From Cysteiniphilum marinum (GTDB lineage Bacteria > Pseudomonadota > Gammaproteobacteria > Francisellales > Francisellaceae), in NCBI RefSeq assembly GCF_014857925.1, contig NZ_JACYVZ010000004.1, positions 1-64,000 of the forward strand: a DNA stretch of 64,000 bases, read 5' to 3'. Shown one piece after another: positions 8,174 to 17,144 of this stretch. The notes beneath the pieces were generated by a model. The model saw only the letters and a list, made by a program, of their open reading frames with translations, made no database searches and was not told the DNA's origin. Every line of letters starts with the position of its first letter. Position 1 is the stretch's first letter. The position numbers were made by a program, and so were the translations under genes.

Positions 8174-8213
8174 GCGCGAACAAGCGATTTAAATACCAAT
8201 TCCAGTGCCTAGG
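8101..8213 (+). promoter_or_regulatory. Transcription attenuator leader (protector and antiterminator helices)
   Basis: Four helices can be read by eye. P1 pairs 8101-8108 with 8179-8186 (8 bp). P2 pairs 8110-8116 with 8162-8168 (7 bp). P3 pairs 8126-8133 with 8148-8155 (8 bp). The alternative antiterminator pairs 8131-8141 (CCTAGGCGCTG) with 8203-8213 (CAGTGCCTAGG), 11 bp with one G-U. It excludes both P3 and the terminator at 8202-8229. A ribosome stalled at 8117-8125 would cover the 5' arm of P3, release the antiterminator and allow read-through into metB. With ample Met, P3 forms and the terminator follows. Confidence 0.72.
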
Positions 8214-8235
8214 ATTCCAAAGGCACTGGCTTCTT
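8202..8235 (+). terminator. Attenuator terminator before metB
   Basis: A 9-bp perfect stem pairs CCAGTGCCT (8202-8210) with AGGCACTGG (8221-8229) across a 10-base loop. It is followed by CTTCTT, a weak U-tract. The 5' arm is shared with the antiterminator helix. An overlapping alternative hairpin pairs 8226-8230 with 8236-8240 and could form when the 3' arm is free. The poor U-tract is the main weakness of the call. Confidence 0.6.
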
Positions 8236-8279
8236 GCCAGCGACCCCAAGCGCAAAAACAGCTTAAAAAGAGGTTCAAA

Positions 8280-9500
8280 ATGGCAAATCAATTTACAAAT
8301 GAGCAACACTTCACCACGCAATGCATTCATTCAGGCATCCAAGCAGATCCAAATAATGGCGCATTACTAACACCTATCTTCCAAACAACTACATACCAAC
8401 AACAAAGTGTTGGCAACCATAAAGGGCACACTTATAGCCGTTCATCTAATCCTACGGTGAGCGTATTAGAAGAGAAACTTGCCAAGCTTGAAAAAGCACC
8501 AAGTAGCGCATGTTTCGCCACAGGTATGGCTGCCATTAGCGCACTTGCTTGCACTTTACTCAAAGCGGGTGATCATGTCGTTTGTTCTGATGTTGTCTAT
8601 GGTGGCACCGTGCGCTTATTCAATGAAGTACTTCAAAAATTTGGCGTTAGTGTGAGCTATGTTGATAGTAGCAATCCGCAAAATGTCAAACATGCGATTA
8701 CTGACAATACACAACTAATCTTAATTGAAACACCCGCTAATCCAACACTTAAATTAACTGACATCAAGGCGATCGCTGAAATTGCTAATGCACATAATAT
8801 TCTATTGGCAGTGGATAACACTTTCTTGACGGCGGCACTGCAAAAACCACTTGATCTAGGGGCAGATATTAGCATCTATTCGACCACTAAATACATTGAT
8901 GGGCACAACGCGACTGTTGGTGGTGCGTTAATCACTAAAGATGAAGCGATTAACGAGCGCTTTCGCTATACCCGCAACTGCTTAGGATCAATTCAAAAGC
9001 CCTTTGAGGCATGGCTTATTTTGCAAGGCATCAAGACATTGCCGCTTCGTTTGAAACAACACTCTGATAATGCTTTAGCAGTCGCGCGTTTTCTAGCAAC
9101 ACACGAGGCAGTTAAAAGCATTTACTATCCTGGTTTAAATAGCTTCCCACAGTATCTACTGGCTGAAAAGCAACACCTTGGCGCACACGGTGGCATGCTC
9201 GCCTTTGAGCTTAAAGGTGATATTCAAAATGGAATAAACTTTATTAATTCGGTTAAGCTCTGCGCGTTAGCTGAGAATCTCGGCGCGATTGAAACATTAA
9301 TCACTCATCCAGCGACAATGACGCACGGTCCAATTGCTGCAGACGAGCGTAAACGCCTTGGCATTCATGATGGTTTAATTCGATTATCTGTTGGCTTAGA
9401 AGATCCATTTGATATCATTCAGGACCTAGATCAAGCATTAGCTGCTGCCACCGAACAACAAAGTAAGCAAAATAAGCAAAACAAACAAAAGGTATCTTAA
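8280..9500 (+). CDS. metB: Cystathionine gamma-synthase-type PLP enzyme
   Basis: 406 residues of the Cys/Met metabolism PLP family (fold type I). The PLP lysine is in IYSTTKYIDGHN (about residue 205), with YSRSSNPT and the C-terminal ENLGAIETLITHPATMTHGP block that is typical of MetB-like gamma-synthases. It would join an activated homoserine to cysteine giving cystathionine, or act directly on sulfide; sequence alone does not settle this. ATG at 8280 is preceded by AGAGG at a 6-base spacing. It is the first gene of metB-ask-metC-metF, with 2-bp to overlapping junctions, behind the leader at 8090-8229. Confidence 0.87.
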   Translation: MANQFTNEQHFTTQCIHSGIQADPNNGALLTPIFQTTTYQQQSVGNHKGHTYSRSSNPTVSVLEEKLAKLEKAPSSACFATGMAAISALACTLLKAGDHVVCSDVVYGGTVRLFNEVLQKFGVSVSYVDSSNPQNVKHAITDNTQLILIETPANPTLKLTDIKAIAEIANAHNILLAVDNTFLTAALQKPLDLGADISIYSTTKYIDGHNATVGGALITKDEAINERFRYTRNCLGSIQKPFEAWLILQGIKTLPLRLKQHSDNALAVARFLATHEAVKSIYYPGLNSFPQYLLAEKQHLGAHGGMLAFELKGDIQNGINFINSVKLCALAENLGAIETLITHPATMTHGPIAADERKRLGIHDGLIRLSVGLEDPFDIIQDLDQALAAATEQQSKQNKQNKQKVS

Positions 9501-9502
9501 TC

Positions 9503-10306
9503 ATGACACAATATCGCTGTAGTAGTTTTCAAGCTGAAGTCGTTGTGCTTAAGTTTGGCAGCTCCATTTTGGAGTCTCTTGATTACTTCCAAGACGCCGC
9601 TTTTGAAGTAAAGCGCTTTGTGGATAAAGGTTACAAAGTCATTGCGGTTGTCTCGGCTATTGGTAATACTACCGATGCTTTAGAAGGCAATCAAAATGCA
9701 TTTAATCTAAGCAACAATCAAACCAGTGCCAAAGCGCGTGCTTTATTGCTATCCACGGGGGAGCTACAATCCGTCGCATACCTGACACAAGCACTACTAC
9801 AGCAAGGAGTCCAAGGCAATTTCATCACCAACCCAATCGTTGCTGAAGGTGATTATGCCAATGCCACTCCACTTCATATCAATCAATCATTATTTCATGA
9901 GCTATTAAATACACAACAAGCCATTGTGCTACCAGGCTTTATTGCTGAGAATAAAGACAATGAACCTTGCCTTTTAGGGCGAGGTGGTTCGGATTTAACA
10001 GCCCTTTTTATTGCGCATCAATTACAAGCCAAGCGCTGTATTTTACTTAAGGATGTTGATGGTGTTTATCATTTAGACCCCAATAAATTCAAAGATGCTA
10101 TTCGCTACGAAACACTTACTTATGATTGCGCAAAAGAAAAAGCAACCCAAGTCATTCAACCGCAAGCGATTACTTGGGCTAAAGCACATTGCCTGACATT
10201 TCAAATTGGTAAGCTCAGTGGTAATAATTACACAACCGTTGGCACATTAGAAACAAAGCAAGCCACTCAAGTATCGCGTCAAGTTAATATTTACGAGGTT
10301 GCATAA
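9503..10306 (+). CDS. ACT-less aspartokinase-like amino acid kinase
   Basis: 267 residues covering only the amino-acid-kinase catalytic domain. The start VVVLKFGSSILES resembles the aspartokinase KFGGTS signature, and the block LLGRGGSDLTALFIAHQL with LLKDVDGVYHLDPNK is the nucleotide and aspartate site. The usual two C-terminal ACT regulatory domains (another 150-200 residues) are absent, so feedback inhibition by Lys or Thr through ACT is not expected. It begins 2 bp after metB and sits inside the methionine operon, which suggests a pathway-dedicated aspartate kinase feeding homoserine. Loss of another function within the family is possible. Confidence 0.8.
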   Translation: MTQYRCSSFQAEVVVLKFGSSILESLDYFQDAAFEVKRFVDKGYKVIAVVSAIGNTTDALEGNQNAFNLSNNQTSAKARALLLSTGELQSVAYLTQALLQQGVQGNFITNPIVAEGDYANATPLHINQSLFHELLNTQQAIVLPGFIAENKDNEPCLLGRGGSDLTALFIAHQLQAKRCILLKDVDGVYHLDPNKFKDAIRYETLTYDCAKEKATQVIQPQAITWAKAHCLTFQIGKLSGNNYTTVGTLETKQATQVSRQVNIYEVA

Positions 10307-10307
10307 T

Positions 10308-11474
10308 ATGGATCAGTGGACTCGCCTTATTCATCCAGAAATTGACAATAACGACCCTTATCAGGCCAATAGTTTACCAATCTATCAAACAGCTACATTC
10401 GCTCAAGATGATGCTGAGGATCCTACTAACCAATATGATTACTCAAGAAGTGGCAATCCGACACGAGCATACGTTGAAGCTTACATAGCAAAGCTTGAAA
10501 ATGCACAATATGGTCTGGCATTTAGCAGTGGCATGGCAGCCATTAGTTGTGTGCTACAACTATTAAACGCAGGCGATCATATCATTATTGGCACGGATAT
10601 TTATGGTGGTACACACCGAATCCTTCACAAGGTACTAACACGTTTTAATATTCAATGCTCGCAAGTTGACTTCAATGATGAGCAAGCACTAACACAATCA
10701 TTAACGGCCAATACTAAGTTGGTATTGCTAGAAACACCAACCAATCCACTGCAACAAATAACCGATATCAACGCCTTAAGATCGAAGCTAGCGCAGGATA
10801 TTATCCTTGCTGTAGACAATACCTTGCTATCACCTTGGTTACAGAAGCCACTGGAGCTTGGTGCTGATATTGTTATTCACTCAGCGACTAAGCATTTAGC
10901 AGGTCATAGCGATGTCTCTGCAGGTGTTGTTGTCACTAATCATGAACATTTAGCACAAGAGCTTAAATTCTTACAAAATGCTAATGGTAATGCACTTGAC
11001 CCCATGCAAGCATGGCTTTTATTAAGAGGTGTTAAAACATTAGGTTTACGCATTGAGCGCCAACAGCAAAGCGCACTTAAAATTGCACAATTTCTAGAGA
11101 ATCACCCTAAAGTAACTAAAGTCTACTATGCAGGACTGCCAACACATCCAAACCATAATATTATGCAGGCTCAAGCCTCAGGATCTGGCTCGGTATTAAG
11201 CTTTACTACTGAATCATTTGAACTATCTAAACACATTGTAAATCAGACGCAACTTTTTACTATTTCAGTAAGCTTTGGCAGTTTAATGAGTCTCATTAGT
11301 CTGCCTTGCCAGATGTCGCATGCCGCAATTGATACCAGTAAGCGCAATATTCCAGAGAGTCTTATCCGCCTATCGATTGGCATCGAAGATCCTGATGATC
11401 TTATTGACGATCTTGAGAAAATCTTAAACCATGAAATAACAACATCTTTGACGAGTGAACACCATGCCAAATGA
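10308..11474 (+). CDS. metC: Cystathionine beta-lyase-type PLP enzyme
   Basis: 388 residues, a second Cys/Met PLP enzyme. The PLP lysine is in IHSATKHLAGHS (about residue 194). The C-terminal SFGSLMSLISLPCQMSHA block is closer to cystathionine beta-lyase/gamma-lyase members than to MetB. The product would be homocysteine from cystathionine, the step after MetB. ATG at 10308 is used, with GAGG about 10 bases upstream; a TTG at 10299 would overlap the preceding gene. Its end overlaps metF by 11 bp. Confidence 0.85.
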   Translation: MDQWTRLIHPEIDNNDPYQANSLPIYQTATFAQDDAEDPTNQYDYSRSGNPTRAYVEAYIAKLENAQYGLAFSSGMAAISCVLQLLNAGDHIIIGTDIYGGTHRILHKVLTRFNIQCSQVDFNDEQALTQSLTANTKLVLLETPTNPLQQITDINALRSKLAQDIILAVDNTLLSPWLQKPLELGADIVIHSATKHLAGHSDVSAGVVVTNHEHLAQELKFLQNANGNALDPMQAWLLLRGVKTLGLRIERQQQSALKIAQFLENHPKVTKVYYAGLPTHPNHNIMQAQASGSGSVLSFTTESFELSKHIVNQTQLFTISVSFGSLMSLISLPCQMSHAAIDTSKRNIPESLIRLSIGIEDPDDLIDDLEKILNHEITTSLTSEHHAK

Positions 11475-12390
11475 CAGCCACATCAGTTTTGAATTATTTC
11501 CCTCTAAAGCCCATCTTGACAGTGGCAAGCTTTACCAAGCGATTGATGAAATAAAGCCTCATGTACCTAAATACGTATCCGTTACTTTTGGCGCTGGTGG
11601 CTCCGAGTCTTACGCTAACTCGTTAACGCTTATTCGCTATTTACGTCAACAACATATTGATGTTGTGCCACACATTACCTGCTTTCACCTTGATAAACAG
11701 GCGATTTTTAATCTTTTGCAAGAGTATATTAAGCTTGGCATTGATCGCCTTGTTGTTGTTCGTGGCGATTTACCACAAGATATTCAAAAACAAACTAAAG
11801 TAAGCTTTAATTATGCTTATCAATTAATTGATTATATTCGCCAAATCAGTGGTAAACAGTTTGATATTACGATTGCAGCTTATCCTGAGTTTTATCCTAG
11901 CTCGAAGACTTTACAAGAGGATATCGACAATTTAAAACAAAAAATAAATGCAGGTGCCAGTCACGCCATTACGCAATATTTTTATAGTATTGATGCTTTC
12001 TATCACTTCTTGCAAATGTGTCATGATCATCAAATCACTATTCCGATTACGGCAGGAGTTATGCCCATTGCCAATTATCAAGGCTTGAAGCGCTTCTCAC
12101 AAATTTGTCATGCTGATATCCCGCAGTGGCTTGATAAGCGTCTTGCCGCCTACGCACATGATCCTGTGGCACTACAAGACTTTGCCAGTGATGTTGTGGC
12201 TAAACTATGTGATGACTTAATTGACCTTGGTGTACATGGGCTTCATTTCTATACTTTGAATCAAATGTCTGCAACCAATGCCGTGATTGCTAAAAGCTCG
12301 AAGTTGCAAAGCATTTTAGTACGGCAAAAAAGCCAAAGGAATCAACAAAATCCTGAACCTACAACAATTACCCAATTAGTATCTCGTTAA
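11464..12390 (+). CDS. metF: Methylenetetrahydrofolate reductase
   Basis: 308 residues of the MTHFR TIM-barrel family. The N-terminal FELFPSK block and GAGGS (SVTFGAGGS), then PHITCF and VVVRGDLP, follow the MetF pattern for FAD and folate binding. It supplies the methyl group for homocysteine methylation and closes the methionine operon. It starts within the end of metC (11-bp overlap). A GTG at 11455 is an alternative start. Confidence 0.9.
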   Translation: MPNDSHISFELFPSKAHLDSGKLYQAIDEIKPHVPKYVSVTFGAGGSESYANSLTLIRYLRQQHIDVVPHITCFHLDKQAIFNLLQEYIKLGIDRLVVVRGDLPQDIQKQTKVSFNYAYQLIDYIRQISGKQFDITIAAYPEFYPSSKTLQEDIDNLKQKINAGASHAITQYFYSIDAFYHFLQMCHDHQITIPITAGVMPIANYQGLKRFSQICHADIPQWLDKRLAAYAHDPVALQDFASDVVAKLCDDLIDLGVHGLHFYTLNQMSATNAVIAKSSKLQSILVRQKSQRNQQNPEPTTITQLVSR

Positions 12391-12468
12391 TGACTTTAAT
12401 CACTTATCTTTACAGCTATAAGCTTTCGACGTACCATAATCACAAATTAATGACAATCGTGACTTCTT

Positions 12469-13332
12469 ATGCAATTGCCTCCATTAAAGTCCTTGCCTTA
12501 TTTTATTGCTGTTGCCAAACACAAGCACTTTGCTCAGGCTGCTGCCGAGCTTAATCTTACAGCCGGTGCGATTAGCCAACAAATTAAACAGTTAGAGCAA
12601 TACCTTGGGACAACGCTTTTTAACCGTGACACGAAGCATGTTGAATTAACACATGATGGCATGAGTTATTACAAAGAAATTGAAGCTGCATTGATTCATA
12701 TTGAGCAAGCAACCAGTCAGATTAAACCACTTAATCAAGATACGGTACAGTTACGTATATTTTCAACACTTGCCGTACAGTGGCTTATCCCACGACTAAG
12801 TGATCTTTATCTAAAACACTCAGATATCAATCTCAATATGATGACATCAACTGAGTTAAAAACACATGATGTCGATAATGCTGATCTAAGCATTCAATTG
12901 GAATTAGCGGATCCAACCAGTAAAGCAGTTAAGCTATGGCAAAATCAACTGACCCTTGTCTACAACCCGAAGATCATTAAAGCCAATGAGATAAACAAGA
13001 GCCCTGCAATTATCGTGAATCACCCCTTGCGTGAACAAGATTGGCAGATTTTCTGTGGGTCTACGCATTTATCAATGCCTAGCAAAAAAATATCTGTTGC
13101 CACAACTATTCATGCGCTTCAAGCCGTTGAAAATGGATTGGGCAGCTTTGTTACGCACTTGCCGCTTGTTTATGCATTAATTCAAAACAAACGTCTTAGT
13201 ATTTGGCAAGAACCTTTGCCATTATCGCAATACTATTACTTAGTTGATAACCAACCACACCGGCATACTGCAAATAAAAAAATTGTGCATAATTGGTTGG
13301 TAAAGCAAGCACAGCAGTATTTTGAAAGTTAG
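12469..13332 (+). CDS. LysR-family transcriptional regulator (GcvA-like)
   Basis: 287 residues with an N-terminal winged HTH (residues about 6-65: FAQAAAELNLTAGAISQQIK) and a LysR substrate-binding domain. The HTH and linker resemble GcvA-type members. It follows metF on the same strand after 78 bp, so it could regulate the met genes, but it does not look like MetR. It overlaps the end of the convergent lipoprotein gene by 4 bp. Confidence 0.88.
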   Translation: MQLPPLKSLPYFIAVAKHKHFAQAAAELNLTAGAISQQIKQLEQYLGTTLFNRDTKHVELTHDGMSYYKEIEAALIHIEQATSQIKPLNQDTVQLRIFSTLAVQWLIPRLSDLYLKHSDINLNMMTSTELKTHDVDNADLSIQLELADPTSKAVKLWQNQLTLVYNPKIIKANEINKSPAIIVNHPLREQDWQIFCGSTHLSMPSKKISVATTIHALQAVENGLGSFVTHLPLVYALIQNKRLSIWQEPLPLSQYYYLVDNQPHRHTANKKIVHNWLVKQAQQYFES

Positions 13333-14111
13333 ATAACACCAAAAGTGTAATCTATAAGTTTTACTCGATTATCTGCATTTTCTGATGCTGAAACCCAATA
13401 GGTAAAGCCAAGTTCTGCTATTTGAGCATCTTGTTTTATTGTGAAAAAGGTTTCACAATAAGGAGATTCTGTTGTCAAGAAACAATGTCTTTTTCCGACA
13501 TTAACCGCTTTTTCATTGCTAAACTCCGCATCTAGCAAAATGGGATAGTTTAACTTCTTTTCCTCATATTCCGCTAGCAAAGCGTAGACGACTTTATAAC
13601 GATTACCTTTTATCAATTTTGCAGTGTCTGGACTAATGCTCTGATCATTATCAGTTTTGATAAAGACCTGATTTTTAGCAAATATCATTCCATTCATAAA
13701 ATTCAATTTTTCAGTTATCTGATGTTCACCATCTGCTGTTTTTAGCACTAGCTCTTGTGTGCAATACTGCAAGCTGCCAAGGTTGACAGTAAAAGCATTT
13801 TTACCACCACCAACGATAAGATCAGCTTCATCTGTTTTTAGTGTGATGTCTTGACAGTTCCCCTTCCCTATAATTGCTTTTACCTTCACAGGCTCTTCTC
13901 CTATTGCCAAAGACTTCACCCCTGCTAATGACACATCAACAATATTCCCTTGGGAGGTCGAATATAAACTTAAATGTGATGTTTGAATCTGATAATCACT
14001 AAAGCCACTATCACCAGCCTCAGATCCACCACCACCGCCGCCACAACCACTTAAAGCAAAGCTGCCCATGATTAAAAATTTGGAGCATATCTCTTTGGTC
14101 AGACCTGTCAT
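13329..14111 (-). CDS. Putative lipoprotein of unknown function
   Basis: 260 residues. A signal peptide ends in lipobox ALSGC (Cys23), directly followed by a poly-glycine run and a short acidic linker, a tether seen in many surface lipoproteins. The remainder looks like beta-rich domains with two later Cys pairs (CQDITL...YCTQE; HCFLTTESPYCETF). AAGGAAAACA precedes the ATG. I do not recognise a family. Confidence 0.65.
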   Translation of the reverse strand: MTGLTKEICSKFLIMGSFALSGCGGGGGGSEAGDSGFSDYQIQTSHLSLYSTSQGNIVDVSLAGVKSLAIGEEPVKVKAIIGKGNCQDITLKTDEADLIVGGGKNAFTVNLGSLQYCTQELVLKTADGEHQITEKLNFMNGMIFAKNQVFIKTDNDQSISPDTAKLIKGNRYKVVYALLAEYEEKKLNYPILLDAEFSNEKAVNVGKRHCFLTTESPYCETFFTIKQDAQIAELGFTYWVSASENADNRVKLIDYTFGVI

Positions 14112-14211
14112 TGTTTTCCTTATCTGAATTTACCGCACACGGCAGACATTTCACCGCAAAGAATCAATCAGATCCAGATACAAAAACATACAAAAAGTAA
14201 ACTTACCTGCT

Positions 14212-14227
14212 AATCACAATTGTGATT
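14212..14227. promoter_or_regulatory. Perfect 16-bp palindrome upstream of grxB
   Basis: AATCACAATTGTGATT is a perfect palindrome, 54 bp upstream of the grxB ATG and about 100 bp from the divergent lipoprotein start. It has the size and symmetry of a dimeric repressor or activator site. Which protein binds is unknown. Confidence 0.4.
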
Positions 14228-14280
14228 TACAGTGCTTTTGTGGACAATAGCTTATTCCATTGCTTACATATACTATTGAT

Positions 14281-14946
14281 ATGAAACTTTATATTTATGA
14301 ACACTGCCCTTTCTGTATCCGTCCACGCATTATTTCTGGACTAAAACATATTCCACTTGAACTAATTTATCTTGCCAATGATGATGAGAAGTCCCACTTT
14401 GATCTCATTGGCAAGAAACAAGTGCCTTTTTTACAAAAAGATGATGATAGCTTTTTGATTGAAAGCTTGGATATCTGTCAATATCTCAATAATTTTGATA
14501 AAAAGCCAATCTTAAGTGACGAAATCACGACAAGCACCAAACTCATTAAACTCACGACACTGCTAAGCAATACCAGTAAATCACTGGTCTACCCAAGCTT
14601 TCTGAATCATCCACTTAATCAACAAGACTTTCCAACGCAAAGTGCCAAAGACTATTTTGAGCGTAAGAAAGAAAAGTACATTGGTTGCTTTAAGGCAAAT
14701 TTACACTTCCCAGATGCCGCCATTGAAAGCACACAAGCAATTTTGAATGAACTTGATAAGCTTATGACATACATCTATGCTAGCTGCAACCAATTGTCTT
14801 GGGATGATATTATAGTTTTCCCAATATTGCGTAACCTAGGCATTATCAGTCATCTCATCAATATTCCTGAAAATATTAAGCGCTATGTTAAATACTTAGC
14901 GCATGAAGCGGATATTGAGCTTTATACTAACTTCAACCAAGGATAG
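14281..14946 (+). CDS. grxB: Glutaredoxin 2
   Basis: 221 residues with a GST-like fold: an N-terminal thioredoxin domain carrying the active site CPFC at residues 9-12 (E. coli Grx2 has CPYC) and a C-terminal all-helical domain. The motif KKQVPFLQKDD with the cis-Pro is at about residue 50. It reduces disulfides and glutathione mixed disulfides in the cytoplasm. ATG at 14281 places CPFC at the family's usual distance from the N terminus; an in-frame TTG lies at 14260. Confidence 0.9.
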   Translation: MKLYIYEHCPFCIRPRIISGLKHIPLELIYLANDDEKSHFDLIGKKQVPFLQKDDDSFLIESLDICQYLNNFDKKPILSDEITTSTKLIKLTTLLSNTSKSLVYPSFLNHPLNQQDFPTQSAKDYFERKKEKYIGCFKANLHFPDAAIESTQAILNELDKLMTYIYASCNQLSWDDIIVFPILRNLGIISHLINIPENIKRYVKYLAHEADIELYTNFNQG

Positions 14947-14952
14947 TAACTT

Positions 14953-16131
14953 ATGAAAATCACTCAAATTGAAATTTTTGATATTCACTGCCCCAAGCGT
15001 CCAGCATGGTCACCCGTGTTTGTGCGCATTCATACCGACAAGGGGTTAACGGGAGTCGGTGAGGCAGGTCTTGCTTATGATCTTGGTCATTCCGCTGCGG
15101 CACATATGATTAAAGAGTTTGCGAAAGAGATGTTATTAGGAGTTGATCCATTTGCTACTGAACATCTTTGGAATCGTATGCTGCGCGAGAGCTTCTGGGG
15201 ATTAGGTGGCGGACCTGTAGTCTACTCAGCGATGAGTGCGATTGATACCGCACTTTGGGATATCAAAGGTAAAGCGCTTGGTTTACCAGTTTATCAACTT
15301 CTGGGTGGTAAAACCAATAAAAAACTGCGCACTTACGCCAGTCAATTACAGTTTGATTGGGATTGTTATGAACGTAAGACTTTATTCAAACCCGAAGACT
15401 ATGCCAAAGCAACTGAAAAAGCAGTTGCTGAAGGTTATGATGCGGTTAAAGTGGATCCGATGATGTTTGATCACAAGGGAGACACGATTTACAACTGCAC
15501 CTTGCCATTTCGCCGTGATCATTTAAATCTCATTCGTGCACGCATGCAAGCGATTCGCGATGTATTGGGTGAAAATGGCGATATTATTTTTGAGTGCCAT
15601 AGCTTGCCAGGTCTTACATCCGCCTTGCAACTTGGTGAAATTGCTGAAGAATTTAACTGCTTATACTTTGAGGAACCTGTTAATTATTTGAATAGTAAAT
15701 TGCATGAACCACTTAAGCAAAAACTTAATGTCCCTATTGCTGCAGGTGAGCGCTTGTATCTACGCCATGGTGTACGCGAATATCTTGAGAAGCAAACCGT
15801 TGATGTTTTGCAACCCGATATTGGTTTGTGTGGCGGTCTAACTGAAGCAAAAAAAATCTGCGATTATGCCGATATGTATGATGTCAAAATCCAAGCGCAT
15901 GTGTGCGGCGGCCCTGTAGCAACTGCTGCTAGTTTACACTTAGAAACAGCAATTCCTAACTTCATTATCCATGAACATCACACCTATGCCTTAAAAGACT
16001 TTAATCGCGAACTTTGCCTACAAGATCCACAACCTGTTAATGGTTTCTTTGAAGTATCAGAAACACCAGGACTTGGGATTGAATTAAACGATGAAGTGGT
16101 AATGAAATCTCCTAGGATGGTTATTAAATAA
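14953..16131 (+). CDS. Mandelate racemase/muconate lactonizing enzyme family protein
   Basis: 392 residues of the enolase superfamily: an N-terminal capping domain (1-130) and a C-terminal barrel. Probable metal ligands are in FECHS, YFEEPV and AAGERLYLR. VKVDP occupies the position of the KxK-type base, and QAHVCGGPVA supplies the His, which points to the MR subgroup of sugar-acid dehydratases (galactonate, arabinonate or similar). The exact sugar acid cannot be told from sequence. It follows grxB by 6 bp. Confidence 0.8.
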   Translation: MKITQIEIFDIHCPKRPAWSPVFVRIHTDKGLTGVGEAGLAYDLGHSAAAHMIKEFAKEMLLGVDPFATEHLWNRMLRESFWGLGGGPVVYSAMSAIDTALWDIKGKALGLPVYQLLGGKTNKKLRTYASQLQFDWDCYERKTLFKPEDYAKATEKAVAEGYDAVKVDPMMFDHKGDTIYNCTLPFRRDHLNLIRARMQAIRDVLGENGDIIFECHSLPGLTSALQLGEIAEEFNCLYFEEPVNYLNSKLHEPLKQKLNVPIAAGERLYLRHGVREYLEKQTVDVLQPDIGLCGGLTEAKKICDYADMYDVKIQAHVCGGPVATAASLHLETAIPNFIIHEHHTYALKDFNRELCLQDPQPVNGFFEVSETPGLGIELNDEVVMKSPRMVIK

Positions 16132-16261
16132 ATCACCACTTTTACTGCATAGCTTCATAAGCGATTTTTATGCTTTTTGATTTGATTCTATTCGATTGCA
16201 AAATATCAGCATTAACCACTTGACATAGCAAGGTCAAGTCGATAAATTGTCGCAGTACCGC

Positions 16262-16354
16262 GGAGAGATGGCCGAGAGGCTGAAGGCGCTCCCCTGCTAA
16301 GGGAGTATGGGGCTAATAACTCCATCGGGGGTTCGAATCCCCCTCTCTCCGCCA
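16262..16354 (+). tRNA. tRNA-Ser (GCT anticodon)
   Basis: A 93-base class II tRNA with an encoded CCA. The acceptor stem GGAGAGA (from 16262) pairs with TCTCTCC (16344-16350). The anticodon stem CTCCC/GGGAG encloses the loop CTGCTAA, with anticodon GCT at 16296-16298. The long variable arm and GTTCGAATC T-loop are present. It reads AGC/AGU serine codons. The gaps on either side (16132-16261 and 16355-16524) hold no gene; the second includes a weak relative of the CCTCTCCC palindromic repeat near 16457-16480. Confidence 0.97.
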
Positions 16355-16524
16355 TAATCAATCATTTCAACACCGCTCAAACCCATGTAAATCAATAGAT
16401 ACAGCACGTTTTAAAGAGTGAATAAGATTTCAAAATACCCCCAACCCCCAATATAACCTCTCCCCTGACGGGATAATTCGTGCAGCTGACATTACATGGA
16501 TGAAGGGGATAATAAAGACTCAAC

Positions 16525-17001
16525 TTATTTGTTATGCTTTTTCTGCAACCGCCGCTCACTAAAAAACGCTTTAAGCATCTCACTGGCCTCATCTGCCAAG
16601 ATGCCACCTTCCACATCTAGATAATGATTTAAAAATGGCTCTGTATGTAACTGTGCTTTTGAACAGACGACACCTGCTTTTGGTTCTTTGGTCGCAAAAT
16701 AAAGCGTTCTGATACGTGCGTGCACCATCGCACCTAAACACATCATACATGGCTCTAAAGTGACATAGAGATCACACTCAGGTAAGCGATAGTTTTGCAT
16801 TGTTTGTCCTGCATCGCGCAATGCAATGATTTCAGCATGTGCTGTTGGATCGTTATTCATAATCATCTGATTAAAACCCCTCCCAATGATTTGATTATCT
16901 TTGACAATAATCGCACCAACGGGGACTTCATTATGCACTTGCGCTTTCTTTGCCTCTAATAGCGCATACGCCATCCACTGTTCTTTATTCGTTAACATCA
17001 T
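16525..17001 (-). CDS. tadA: tRNA adenosine(34) deaminase
   Basis: 158 residues of the cytidine/deoxycytidylate deaminase fold. HAEI (with the catalytic Glu) and the zinc motif PCMMC are present, with the TadA-type C-terminal helix. It converts A34 to inosine in tRNA-Arg(ACG). ATG at 17001 is taken; a GTG at 17016 in the same frame could add five residues. Confidence 0.93.
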   Translation of the reverse strand: MMLTNKEQWMAYALLEAKKAQVHNEVPVGAIIVKDNQIIGRGFNQMIMNNDPTAHAEIIALRDAGQTMQNYRLPECDLYVTLEPCMMCLGAMVHARIRTLYFATKEPKAGVVCSKAQLHTEPFLNHYLDVEGGILADEASEMLKAFFSERRLQKKHNK

Positions 17002-17144
17002 ATTATTAATACTCACTACACACTATCTCGCCACTTAATACCATTAAGTATTTTCTGATAGCGTAGTTTATTTATCTATACCATAAGTTAGCCTATACTA
17101 TACTACACTTTATCAACAACATGACCCTATAGAGCAAGATTAAG

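Noticed and set aside
8094-8192. A SAM riboswitch in the met leader
   Set aside because: The nested helices looked like an aptamer, but SAM-I, SAM-II and SAH core motifs are not visible. The Met-codon run and antiterminator pairing give a better explanation.
12391-12468. MetJ/MetR-type boxes before the LysR gene
   Set aside because: No clear AGACGTCT or TGAA-N5-TTCA type site was found.
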